From Anaerolineae bacterium (lineage in GTDB: Bacteria > Chloroflexota > Anaerolineae > Aggregatilineales > Phototrophicaceae), in contig WGEI01000106.1 of assembly GCA_015492875.1 (NCBI GenBank), forward strand, positions 1 to 6,011: a stretch of DNA of 6,011 nucleotides. The letters run 5' to 3'. The translations under genes were made by a program, and so were the position numbers. The notes below the pieces were generated by a model, which did not search any database, had not been told where the DNA came from, and saw nothing but the letters and a program-made list of their open reading frames with translations. Position 1 is the stretch's first letter. Each line of letters opens with the position of its first letter. Positions 1 through 5,516 of this stretch are shown in pieces.

Positions 1-945
1 ACATACCCCTTTGACCAGCGTTTGCTGCCCGCTTTTCGTGGCGGGTTACATATTTTTTGGCTCGACGCCGCGCCCGATGTAGACCCGCCAGAGTTGCGTT
101 TGTACGGCGCGTTCACCTTGTTTGATATGACCTTAGACCGTGGCCCAACGCCACTCTCCGATACTTTGACCTTGCGCTATAGTGCCGCCCCTGCCGCAGA
201 TGATGGTGCTTGGGTCGTTTGGAGCGGGGGGCTGCTCGCCGAGCCGCGCCTCTATAGCCGTTTGGTTGATCCTGTCGGTCGCCCGCGTCCGCTGCAACAA
301 CTCGTTGATAATGCCGATTGGCCTGTTCTCTTGCGCGCGCTAGATGGCAGCTATACGCTGTTTTGGTTAGACGCGGCGCGAGAAAAAGCCTATTACGCCC
401 CATTTTATGGCGAGACCATCGGGACGATTGTCGAGATTGCCCCCGCGCCCGCCCTCGACGTTGGCGACCGCTTGATGGGGTTTTGGGTTGGGCAAGACCT
501 CTCCCACGCTTATCTCTTCTGGAATATCACCCGTTTTGATGGCCGTTACGAAACATGGTGGACATCTGGGCAGTTAGAGGGCGGGGCATGGCCAGCGCCA
601 CAACTGTTCACTGTATCAGTGGATACATCACAGGCTGTGCAAACCGGCTATAACTCCGGCGTGGTCTATGCCGCTGTGGGCAGTGGAGAAGACCGCGCTT
701 TCTGGGCGTACCCTGCTGTACAACAGGCCGATGTGCTGCCCCTAGCCGCGCAAGTGAATGACCAACTCGCCGTATTGTACTTTCGTGGCGGCAATGTATG
801 GGGGTATCAAGCCTTAACGACCATTAGGGGGTTAATTGGCCACCCACACCTCATGGCGGATGGCCTGCGACATCTCTATGTCACTTGGTCAGAACCGCAA
901 CCCGATGGGCGCGCTGCGTTGCGTCTGACGACAACTCGCCCTTAA
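1..945 (+). CDS. 3' part of a repeat-containing, probably beta-propeller-like protein (5' end outside window)
   Basis: The frame is open from the first base, reading TYPFDQRLLPAF, and ends at TAA 943-945. The gene therefore very likely starts upstream; the TTG at 22 has no ribosome binding site and is not a convincing start. The visible 314 residues contain a loose repeat in which a hydrophobic strand ending in an aromatic, often FW or VW, is followed by an acidic or Gly turn and a second strand such as LYxx. Examples are HIFWLDAA (residues 17-24), AWVVWSGG (70-77), YTLFWLDAA (118-126), AYLFWNI (170-176), AFWAYP (233-238) and LYVTWSEP (292-299). The conserved Trp recurs about every 47-61 residues, as expected for propeller blades. 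No catalytic motif, TM segment or C-terminal anchor is visible. The fold is inferred and the function unknown. Its stop codon overlaps that of the convergent gene on the minus strand. Confidence 0.8.
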   Translation, partial: TYPFDQRLLPAFRGGLHIFWLDAAPDVDPPELRLYGAFTLFDMTLDRGPTPLSDTLTLRYSAAPAADDGAWVVWSGGLLAEPRLYSRLVDPVGRPRPLQQLVDNADWPVLLRALDGSYTLFWLDAAREKAYYAPFYGETIGTIVEIAPAPALDVGDRLMGFWVGQDLSHAYLFWNITRFDGRYETWWTSGQLEGGAWPAPQLFTVSVDTSQAVQTGYNSGVVYAAVGSGEDRAFWAYPAVQQADVLPLAAQVNDQLAVLYFRGGNVWGYQALTTIRGLIGHPHLMADGLRHLYVTWSEPQPDGRAALRLTTTRP

Positions 946-1889
946 TTGGCGGGGCGGAACACCACCCGGTATGAACGCAACGACTCGATACCCTCTTCTG
1001 TGAAGCAAGTATCTGCGACCAACGGGTTTGCTGGCGGGTTCGCCCGTCCGGGCATGTCGATAATATAGGCGCGGTTCGGCGTCATCTGAAAATCAGCATA
1101 TGCTGGGCCGCGCTCTGGTTTGAGGCCAGTATAGAAGATATTGCTGCCATCGTCCCAACGCACCCGCACCGCTTGCCCCGGTATGCCGTCGCCGTTGAAG
1201 TCTTGCACGAATACCTCAATCACACCCTCAATCTCGCTATCGCAAAAATCGCGGATGCTGGCGATGACAAAATCGCGTTGGGGCGGTGTTGTGGGCACAA
1301 CGAGAATAGTGGGCGTTGGTGAGACGACGAATGCGCTCGGCGGCGTTGGTGTTTTTGTCGGCGGTGGCGGCAGTGTGGCTGTGGGGGTTGGCGCAACCAG
1401 CGTAATGACGAGTGCGTCTTGTGCTGGCGCGGGGATAATCTGGTCGGCACAGCCGCTACGCCCCTGTAAGCGGTAGAAGTTCATCATCGCCAAAACGCCA
1501 TTCAGCCCAGCGTTACTGTCGATATAATCCGTTCTCGCCAAATTGCAGGCCATATCCGCCACTGCTTGAATGGGGTCTGCCCCCAGATTGAGTTCGACCA
1601 GTGTGTTAATGGCGCGGTCTAAATCGCCGTCGTATTTATAGCGCAACATGGCTGCCGCCACATACTGCGCCTTATCTTCATCACGAAGCTGGTACGGCGC
1701 GGTATCGGTCTCTTCAACGGGCGCAATTTCCCAAGCGTAATACAGCCCGCCACCAACGCCCAATAGCAGGCCAATGAATAGCGCAATCCACGAAATAGAG
1801 CGGCGTGGGCGGCGATAGCGGGTTCTCCGCGGGAGTTCTGGCGCTTCCGGCAGGCTGGGCGGCGGTGCAGGTGGCAGCGATGAGGTCAT
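942..1889 (-). CDS. Single-TM membrane protein with Thr/Pro linker and C-terminal extracytoplasmic beta-rich domain
   Basis: This 315-residue protein was recognised by architecture, not by function. Residues 1-30 are Pro-rich and then strongly basic (RRTRYRRPRR, 21-30), which fits an N-terminus inside the cell. Residues 33-52 form one TM helix with a Gly-rich end (GVGGGLYYAW). Residues 57-145 are a probable helical domain resembling the protein encoded just upstream. Residues 166-203 are a Thr/Pro-rich linker with PTPTATLPPPP and KTPTPP. Residues 207-313 look beta-rich, with an FNGDGIPGQ turn typical of Ig-like or carboxypeptidase-regulatory-like folds. Cys115, Cys147, Cys216 and Cys295 lie on the predicted outer side and could form disulfides. 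The ATG is supported by GGAG (1901-1898) with an 8-base gap. It overlaps the upstream gene's stop as ATGA, suggesting translational coupling. No enzyme motif is seen. A role in surface binding or signalling is only a guess. Confidence 0.85.
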   Translation of the reverse strand: MTSSLPPAPPPSLPEAPELPRRTRYRRPRRSISWIALFIGLLLGVGGGLYYAWEIAPVEETDTAPYQLRDEDKAQYVAAAMLRYKYDGDLDRAINTLVELNLGADPIQAVADMACNLARTDYIDSNAGLNGVLAMMNFYRLQGRSGCADQIIPAPAQDALVITLVAPTPTATLPPPPTKTPTPPSAFVVSPTPTILVVPTTPPQRDFVIASIRDFCDSEIEGVIEVFVQDFNGDGIPGQAVRVRWDDGSNIFYTGLKPERGPAYADFQMTPNRAYIIDMPGRANPPANPLVADTCFTEEGIESLRSYRVVFRPAN

Positions 1890-2266
1890 GGGGCGGTCTC
1901 CGTTGGCTCAATCGGGCGATACTCTTCCATAATTTGGGTTAAGCGCCCCAGCCCTTCTGCCAGTGCGACCAAATGGCGCACCTCTTCAATCGGGCGCGAT
2001 GTGCTGATGAAGCGCTCGGTCACTTCCTGCACATAGACGGGCACATTCGGCACGCCCAAAATGCGTAAGCGCTCTACTGCGGCGTTGGGGTCTCGCTCAT
2101 CACGGTAAGCTGCCGCCACATTGACCACGTAAGCGTCTTTATATTCTTGCGCCAACGCCGAGGCCGGACTATCCACATATTCCACAGGAAATTGTACCCA
2201 GCCTAGATAAAGGCCAATGCCCGCGCCCAGCGCCAAACCAATGATTAATGAAAGCAGTATTCTCAT
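1886..2266 (-). CDS. Small single-TM protein, paralogous to the N-terminal half of its downstream neighbour
   Basis: This 126-residue protein begins MRILLSLIIGLALGAGIGLY. Residues 3-23 form a Gly-rich TM helix, followed by W-x3-PVEYVD and a helical domain (residues 36-112) ending in a short acidic, Pro-containing tail. The frame stays open to an ATG at 2386, but the extra 40 residues are polar, unlike the rest, and a -10-like TATATT lies inside them. The tandem ATGs at 2269 and 2266 follow AAAAGGG. From the AGG core, 2266 has a 5-base gap and 2269 only 2, so 2266 is preferred, and 2269 is a near-equal alternative. The sequence matches residues 36-100 of the downstream protein at IGLxLGxGxGLY, W, PVE, D, and later at a K-x2-YV and A-x3-L-x2-L pattern. 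Helix pairs with TPR-like spacing are possible but not shown. Function unknown. The stop overlaps the next start by four bases. Confidence 0.72.
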   Translation of the reverse strand: MRILLSLIIGLALGAGIGLYLGWVQFPVEYVDSPASALAQEYKDAYVVNVAAAYRDERDPNAAVERLRILGVPNVPVYVQEVTERFISTSRPIEEVRHLVALAEGLGRLTQIMEEYRPIEPTETAP

Positions 2267-2309
2267 CATGCCCTTTTGTTTGTTCTCAGTGTTGTCATCA
2301 TGGCATTTT

Positions 2310-2339
2310 AATATATGCCGAGTTGCCAATAAAGGAAAG
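2310..2339 (-). promoter_or_regulatory. Possible promoter for the minus-strand membrane-protein operon
   Basis: Reading the minus strand, TATATT at 2315-2310 matches the sigma-70 -10 consensus in 5 of 6 bases. The -35 region about 17 bases further upstream (TTTCCT) is poor. It lies in an AT-rich stretch and would start transcription about 35-40 bases before the tandem ATGs at 2269/2266, which argues against the longer ORF start at 2386. It is a pattern match only. Confidence 0.35.
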
Positions 2340-2426
2340 TCAGATTTTTCATCGGATAGTCGGCTGGATAGCGATATTTTGTTCAATTTGCCACAATCTT
2401 GAAACGATTAATGTATTTCGCTCACC

Positions 2427-2454
2427 TTGTCAAATTTCGCTGAGACAGTAGGAT
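2427..2454 (+). promoter_or_regulatory. Possible sigma-70 type promoter of fbp
   Basis: TTGTCA (2427-2432, 5 of 6 to the -35 consensus) is followed after 16 bases by TAGGAT (2449-2454, 4 of 6 to the -10 consensus). Transcription would start near 2461, giving a leader of roughly 30 bases that contains the AAGGA ribosome binding site at 2482-2486. The assignment rests on consensus matching and position alone. Confidence 0.4.
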
Positions 2455-2493
2455 GAAGGCATCAGCCCATCATACCGTCAGAAGGAACAAAAA

Positions 2494-3603
2494 ATGGCGC
2501 GCGGATTGGTAACAATTGAACGGCATATTCTTGAGCAACAAAAACGCTTCCCCCATGCAACAGGCACATTCACCAATTTACTTTACGATATGGCGCTAGC
2601 AGCCAAAATCATCGCCCGCGAAACGACCCGCGCTGGCCTAGCCAACATTATCGGCACAACCGACACCGAAAACCCTTATGGGGAGCGCCAGCAAAAGCTA
2701 GATATTTACGCTGACGAAACCATCTTCAAGATAAACGACCACACAGGCCGTTTAGCCGCAATGGCCTCTGAAGAGCATGAAGACATTATCGATATTCCCC
2801 CCCATTTTGATACGGGTAACTATGTCCTGCTCTATGACCCGCTAGATGGCTCATCAAACATTGATGTGAACGTCTCGATTGGGACAATTTTCGCCGTGCA
2901 CCGTAAATGGACGCGCGGCGACCGCGGCACGTTAGAGGATGTGCTACAACGCGGGCGGCGGTTGGTGGCGGCGGGCTATGTCATTTATGGCAGCAGCACC
3001 ATGTTCGTCTATACTACCGGTAACGGCGTGCATGGCTTCACGCTAGACCCCGGCGTGGGCGAGTTCTTCCTCAGCCACGAAGATATTCGCATCCCCGAAA
3101 AGCCCACTTACTACAGTGTCAATCACGGCAACGAAAAATACTGGACGCCCGGCGTGCGCCGTTATGTCAAATGGCTACAGGGGCTTCATGGCACGGGGCA
3201 AAAGCCGCTACAGCATCGCTATATTGGCTCATTGGTGGCCGATTTCCACCGCAACTTACTGCGCGGCGGTATTTTCCTCTATCCCGGAGACTTGCGTGAT
3301 AAGAACAAGCCCTATGGCAAAATGCGCCTGATGTATGAAGCGCAGGCACTGGCGTTTATCGCTGAACAGGCGGGGGGCTATGCCTCGGATGGTGTCGGCG
3401 ACGTGCTGGACATGATCCCGAACAGCTTGCACCAGCGCGTGCCGCTCTTCATTGGTAACCGCGATTTGGTGAAAAAGGCGGAAGAATTCATCGCTGAATA
3501 TGACCAAGAATGGATAGAAGCTTATAAGCCCTATCGCGGTACACACATCACCGCACCACAAGCCAACGGCACAACTGGTGAAAACATCGTCACAACTGAC
3601 TAA
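2494..3603 (+). CDS. fbp: Fructose-1,6-bisphosphatase class I
   Basis: The enzyme hydrolyses fructose 1,6-bisphosphate to fructose 6-phosphate in the cytoplasm, for gluconeogenesis or, where present, the Calvin cycle. The 369-residue protein carries the family signature throughout. SEE at 92-94 and DPLDGSSN at 115-122 supply metal ligands. LVAAGYVIYGSSTM (157-170), RYIGSLVADFHR (242-253) and GGIFLYP (258-264) follow, then GKMRLMYEA (275-283), in which Lys276 and Glu282 correspond to pig Lys274 and Glu280. All expected catalytic residues are present. In the N-terminal AMP-binding loop the pig GELT is GTFT (24-27) and pig Lys112 is Asn109, while Tyr110 and Arg137 are kept, so AMP inhibition may differ. 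The C-terminus runs about 30 residues past the usual end with a Thr/Asn-rich tail. ATG 2494 is supported by AAGGA with a 7-base gap. The gene stands alone between a promoter-like region and a terminator. Confidence 0.97.
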   Translation: MARGLVTIERHILEQQKRFPHATGTFTNLLYDMALAAKIIARETTRAGLANIIGTTDTENPYGERQQKLDIYADETIFKINDHTGRLAAMASEEHEDIIDIPPHFDTGNYVLLYDPLDGSSNIDVNVSIGTIFAVHRKWTRGDRGTLEDVLQRGRRLVAAGYVIYGSSTMFVYTTGNGVHGFTLDPGVGEFFLSHEDIRIPEKPTYYSVNHGNEKYWTPGVRRYVKWLQGLHGTGQKPLQHRYIGSLVADFHRNLLRGGIFLYPGDLRDKNKPYGKMRLMYEAQALAFIAEQAGGYASDGVGDVLDMIPNSLHQRVPLFIGNRDLVKKAEEFIAEYDQEWIEAYKPYRGTHITAPQANGTTGENIVTTD

Positions 3604-3613
3604 CGCGCCTTAC

Positions 3614-3648
3614 TGGGGCAGGTGTGTTCGTGCATCTGCCCCATTTTG
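3614..3648 (+). terminator. Intrinsic terminator after fbp
   Basis: An 11-bp stem, TGGGGCAGGTG (3614-3624) with CATCTGCCCCA (3633-3643), contains one G-U wobble. The 8-base loop can close further through two wobble pairs onto TTCG. A short TTTT tract follows at 3644-3647. It begins 10 bases after the fbp stop. The U-tract is short, so termination may be partial. Confidence 0.72.
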
Positions 3649-3801
3649 CAATAAAACGAAACTTTCTCCCCATTTTTCAGACTTATTTAATAGAATATGC
3701 CGCTGTCCGTCATGGAATTGGTGGTTTTGCGTTATAGTATGGCTATTGCGACGATGTGATATGGATGATGATAGCCATTTGATAAAGCGAACAGCGGGTT
3801 T

Positions 3802-4368
3802 ATGATTATATTGATTCTTCCGGATACCACGCCGGATATGACATTGTTAGAGCGCGCTCAACAGGGCGACCGCGAAGCGCAACGGGCGATTTATAACCGC
3901 TACTTCGAACCCATCTACCAGTTCGTCCGTTTGCGCCTTGAAGATAGAGAACAAGCGCGAGATATTACAGCAGATGTCTTCCTAGATTTTTTCGTCTCTC
4001 TTCGTCGCGGTCGCCCGCCACGTAAAAACTTACGGGCTTGGCTGTTTCGGGTGGCGCGCCATAAAATTTATGACCATTATGGTGCACGGCAACGGCTCGC
4101 TACCACCTCATTGGAGGAGTGGATGCCATCGGATATGGCGGATAACCCAGAAACGCAAGCGATGCAGGCGCATCGCCTAGAGCGGGTACGCCGTGCGCTT
4201 CAGCAGCTCTCCGAAGACCAGCAAGAAGTGCTGGTGTTGCGCTTTGGACAAGGCTTGAGCTTGCAAGAGACGGCGGATTTGATGGATAAGAGCGTTAGTG
4301 CAGTCAAATCCTTGCAATTTCGGGCGACCGCCGCCCTGCGTCGGGTACTAGGTGAGGAAGGGACGTAA
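3802..4368 (+). CDS. ECF-like RNA polymerase sigma factor (sigma-70 family)
   Basis: This alternative sigma factor should direct RNA polymerase to a small set of promoters. The 188-residue size and two-domain layout fit the ECF group. Sigma region 2 spans about residues 14-98, starting at LLERAQQGDREAQRAIYNRY and including ITADVFLDFF and LRAWLFRVARHKIYDHY, the core-binding and -10-recognition helices. A variable linker of about 30 residues follows. Sigma region 4 spans about 125-185, with ALQQLSEDQQEVLVLRF and the helix-turn-helix LSLQETADLMDKSVSAVKSL. There is no region 1.1 or 3. The start is uncertain: ATG 3802 has only a weak GCGGG upstream, and ATG 3838 (Met13) also lacks a good site; both leave the domains whole. 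A -10-like TATAGT lies at 3733-3738 without a matching -35, so an ECF-type or autoregulated promoter is possible. The next gene follows within a few bases and is the likely anti-sigma partner. Confidence 0.93.
   Translation: MIILILPDTTPDMTLLERAQQGDREAQRAIYNRYFEPIYQFVRLRLEDREQARDITADVFLDFFVSLRRGRPPRKNLRAWLFRVARHKIYDHYGARQRLATTSLEEWMPSDMADNPETQAMQAHRLERVRRALQQLSEDQQEVLVLRFGQGLSLQETADLMDKSVSAVKSLQFRATAALRRVLGEEGT
4355..4363 (+). promoter_or_regulatory. Ribosome binding site inside the sigma gene, serving the next gene
   Basis: The purine run AGGAAGGGA lies in the last codons of the sigma gene, 12 bases before ATG 4376. The spacing is longer than usual, but it is the only purine-rich site nearby and favours ATG 4376 over GTG 4352, which would sit before it and has no site of its own. 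Translation of the two genes may be coupled. Confidence 0.5.
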
Positions 4369-4375
4369 CAGCGTC

Positions 4376-5401
4376 ATGGCACAGCGTGATTTCGTCGATG
4401 CTTTTAATGATTGTGTGCAACGCATCGCGGCGGGCGAAAGCCTAGACGCTTGTTTGCGGCGCTATCCCCAATATGCCCAGCGCCTGCGCCCCATGCTCCA
4501 AACGGCGTTCAGCCTGCGCTTGTTGCGCCCATCTGCGGCAGAAGTTCGGCAAGAGCAAGAACTCATCTGGCAACAGCTTGAGCAGCGCTTGCCTGCCGCC
4601 ACCAAAACCCGCCCACTCGGCGCGCGGCGGCGTTTATTGCCGTTAATTGCCGCGCTCATCGCTTTGCTCGTCTTGCTCACCGCCACGTGGTTCGTCCTCA
4701 CCCGCCCAGATTTGCCGCCAGATGAACTGCCGGTTGAGCTACGCACGGCCACGCCCCTATTGACCAATACGCCAACGGCGACGCTCACGCCCTCGCCTGT
4801 GCCATCGGATACGCCAACGGCAACGCTCACGCCCTCGCCTGTGCCGTCAGATACACCAACGTATACCGTGACGCCTTCCGCCACCGCCACCGAGACGGCG
4901 ACATATACGGCCATACCCACTGAGACGCACACACCCGCTGTGACACCTACCGCGACAGACAGCCCATCGCCCGCGCCAACGGCGACCGTCACGCCGCTAC
5001 CCCCGCCACCAACCGCCACTTTTGCGCCGGGATGTGGTGCCCCACTTAGTGTGGAAGATGCTATCGTTCGCGTGCTGGAAATATACCCCAACACGACAAT
5101 CATCGAAGTGCGCCAGCGAGAGCGTTTCAATATGCAGGTTTGGGAAGTGCGCACTAGCCACGATATTCGCGTTTATATCGATGTGGCTTGCGGAACTATC
5201 TTGCTCATCGAAGACCATAATGATGAGGACGGCGATGAAGACCAGACCGCTGAAGTGACTGAAACGCCGCCTAATGACCCACCCGATGATGATAGTGGCG
5301 GTGGCAATCATGGCGATGATGGTGATAGTGACGATGATGACGATGACGATAGCGACGATGACGGCAATAGTAGCCACGATGACGACGACGATGATAGCTA
5401 A
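4376..5401 (+). CDS. Probable membrane-bound anti-sigma-like regulator with PepSY-like domain and polyaspartate tail
   Basis: This 341-residue protein follows the sigma stop by 7 bases. Residues 1-75 form a cytoplasmic helical domain (VDAFNDCVQRIAAGESLDAC, then LRRYPQYAQRLRPML) of a kind often found beside sigma factors in Chloroflexota. RRR at 84-86 precedes one TM helix (87-108). Residues 122-218 are a Thr/Pro linker with two identical 14-residue units (TPTATLTPSPVPSD). Residues 223-279 resemble PepSY: LSVEDAIVRVLEIYPNTTI, then strands ending VYIDVACGTILLIED. Cys220 and Cys272 flank it and could form a disulfide. Residues 280-341 hold 28 Asp and 4 Glu with no Lys or Arg, including runs of 7 and 6 Asp, and could bind cations. 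Anti-sigma function is inferred from position and topology; no zinc-binding anti-sigma (ZAS) motif is seen. A GTG at 4352 would add 8 residues. A terminator ends the operon. Confidence 0.82.
   Translation: MAQRDFVDAFNDCVQRIAAGESLDACLRRYPQYAQRLRPMLQTAFSLRLLRPSAAEVRQEQELIWQQLEQRLPAATKTRPLGARRRLLPLIAALIALLVLLTATWFVLTRPDLPPDELPVELRTATPLLTNTPTATLTPSPVPSDTPTATLTPSPVPSDTPTYTVTPSATATETATYTAIPTETHTPAVTPTATDSPSPAPTATVTPLPPPPTATFAPGCGAPLSVEDAIVRVLEIYPNTTIIEVRQRERFNMQVWEVRTSHDIRVYIDVACGTILLIEDHNDEDGDEDQTAEVTETPPNDPPDDDSGGGNHGDDGDSDDDDDDDSDDDGNSSHDDDDDDS
4769..4861 (+). repeat. Tandem 42-bp repeat encoding Thr/Pro linker units
   Basis: Two adjacent 42-base units (4769-4810 and 4811-4852) differ at only a few bases and encode identical 14-residue blocks, TPTATLTPSPVPSD. 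A third partial unit begins ACACCAACG at 4853. The unit length is a multiple of three, so copy-number changes would keep the reading frame. Confidence 0.85.
5281..5398 (+). repeat. GAT/GAC codon tract encoding the Asp-rich tail
   Basis: A run built almost wholly of GAT and GAC codons, broken by AGC/AGT Ser and GGC/GGT Gly codons. The mixture of the two Asp codons means it is not a pure microsatellite, which suggests selection for the acidic protein sequence. Read antisense it gives a spurious Ile/Val-rich frame. Confidence 0.75.
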
Positions 5402-5430
5402 ACAGTCAAAATAAGTACCAAAGTCCTAAG

Positions 5431-5459
5431 AACACGGCGCAACTTTGTGCCGTGTTTTT
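5431..5459 (+). terminator. Strong intrinsic terminator after the sigma/anti-sigma-like pair
   Basis: The stem AACACGGCGCA (5431-5441) pairs with TGTGCCGTGTT (5446-5456) over 11 bp with one G-U wobble and a 4-base ACTT loop, and a run of five T (5455-5459) overlaps its end. It lies 29 bases after the stop codon and separates this operon from the following secreted-protein gene. Confidence 0.88.
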
Positions 5460-5516
5460 AGACTATATAGGTGCATACAGCAACGTAACGTCAATCAGTT
5501 TTGGAGGGTATACAAC

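Noticed and set aside
1141..1476. 111-residue plus-strand frame, Gly/Val-rich
   Set aside because: It is antisense to the Thr/Pro linker of the minus-strand membrane protein, whose start, TM segment and domains are convincing.
2270..2386. 40-residue N-terminal extension of the small membrane protein
   Set aside because: The extension is polar, has no matching start signal and covers a promoter-like -10; the paralogue begins its TM segment near its own N-terminus without such a sequence.
3578..3805. 75-residue plus-strand frame ending on the sigma gene start as ATGA
   Set aside because: It begins inside fbp, runs through the terminator hairpin, is rich in Cys and Trp without a pattern, and has no ribosome binding site.
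4769..4861. Possible CRISPR-like repeat
   Set aside because: The units are directly adjacent without spacers and encode protein repeats in frame.
4462..5154. 230-residue minus-strand frame, Gly/Val-rich with VAVGVSDGTGEG repeats
   Set aside because: It is the antisense of the Thr/Pro linker repeats; its periodicity comes from the plus-strand repeat, and it has no ribosome binding site or domain.
4997..5377. 126-residue minus-strand frame with an Ile/Val-rich, TM-like start
   Set aside because: ATC and GTC are the complements of GAT and GAC, so the hydrophobic stretch is an artefact of the Asp-rich tail.
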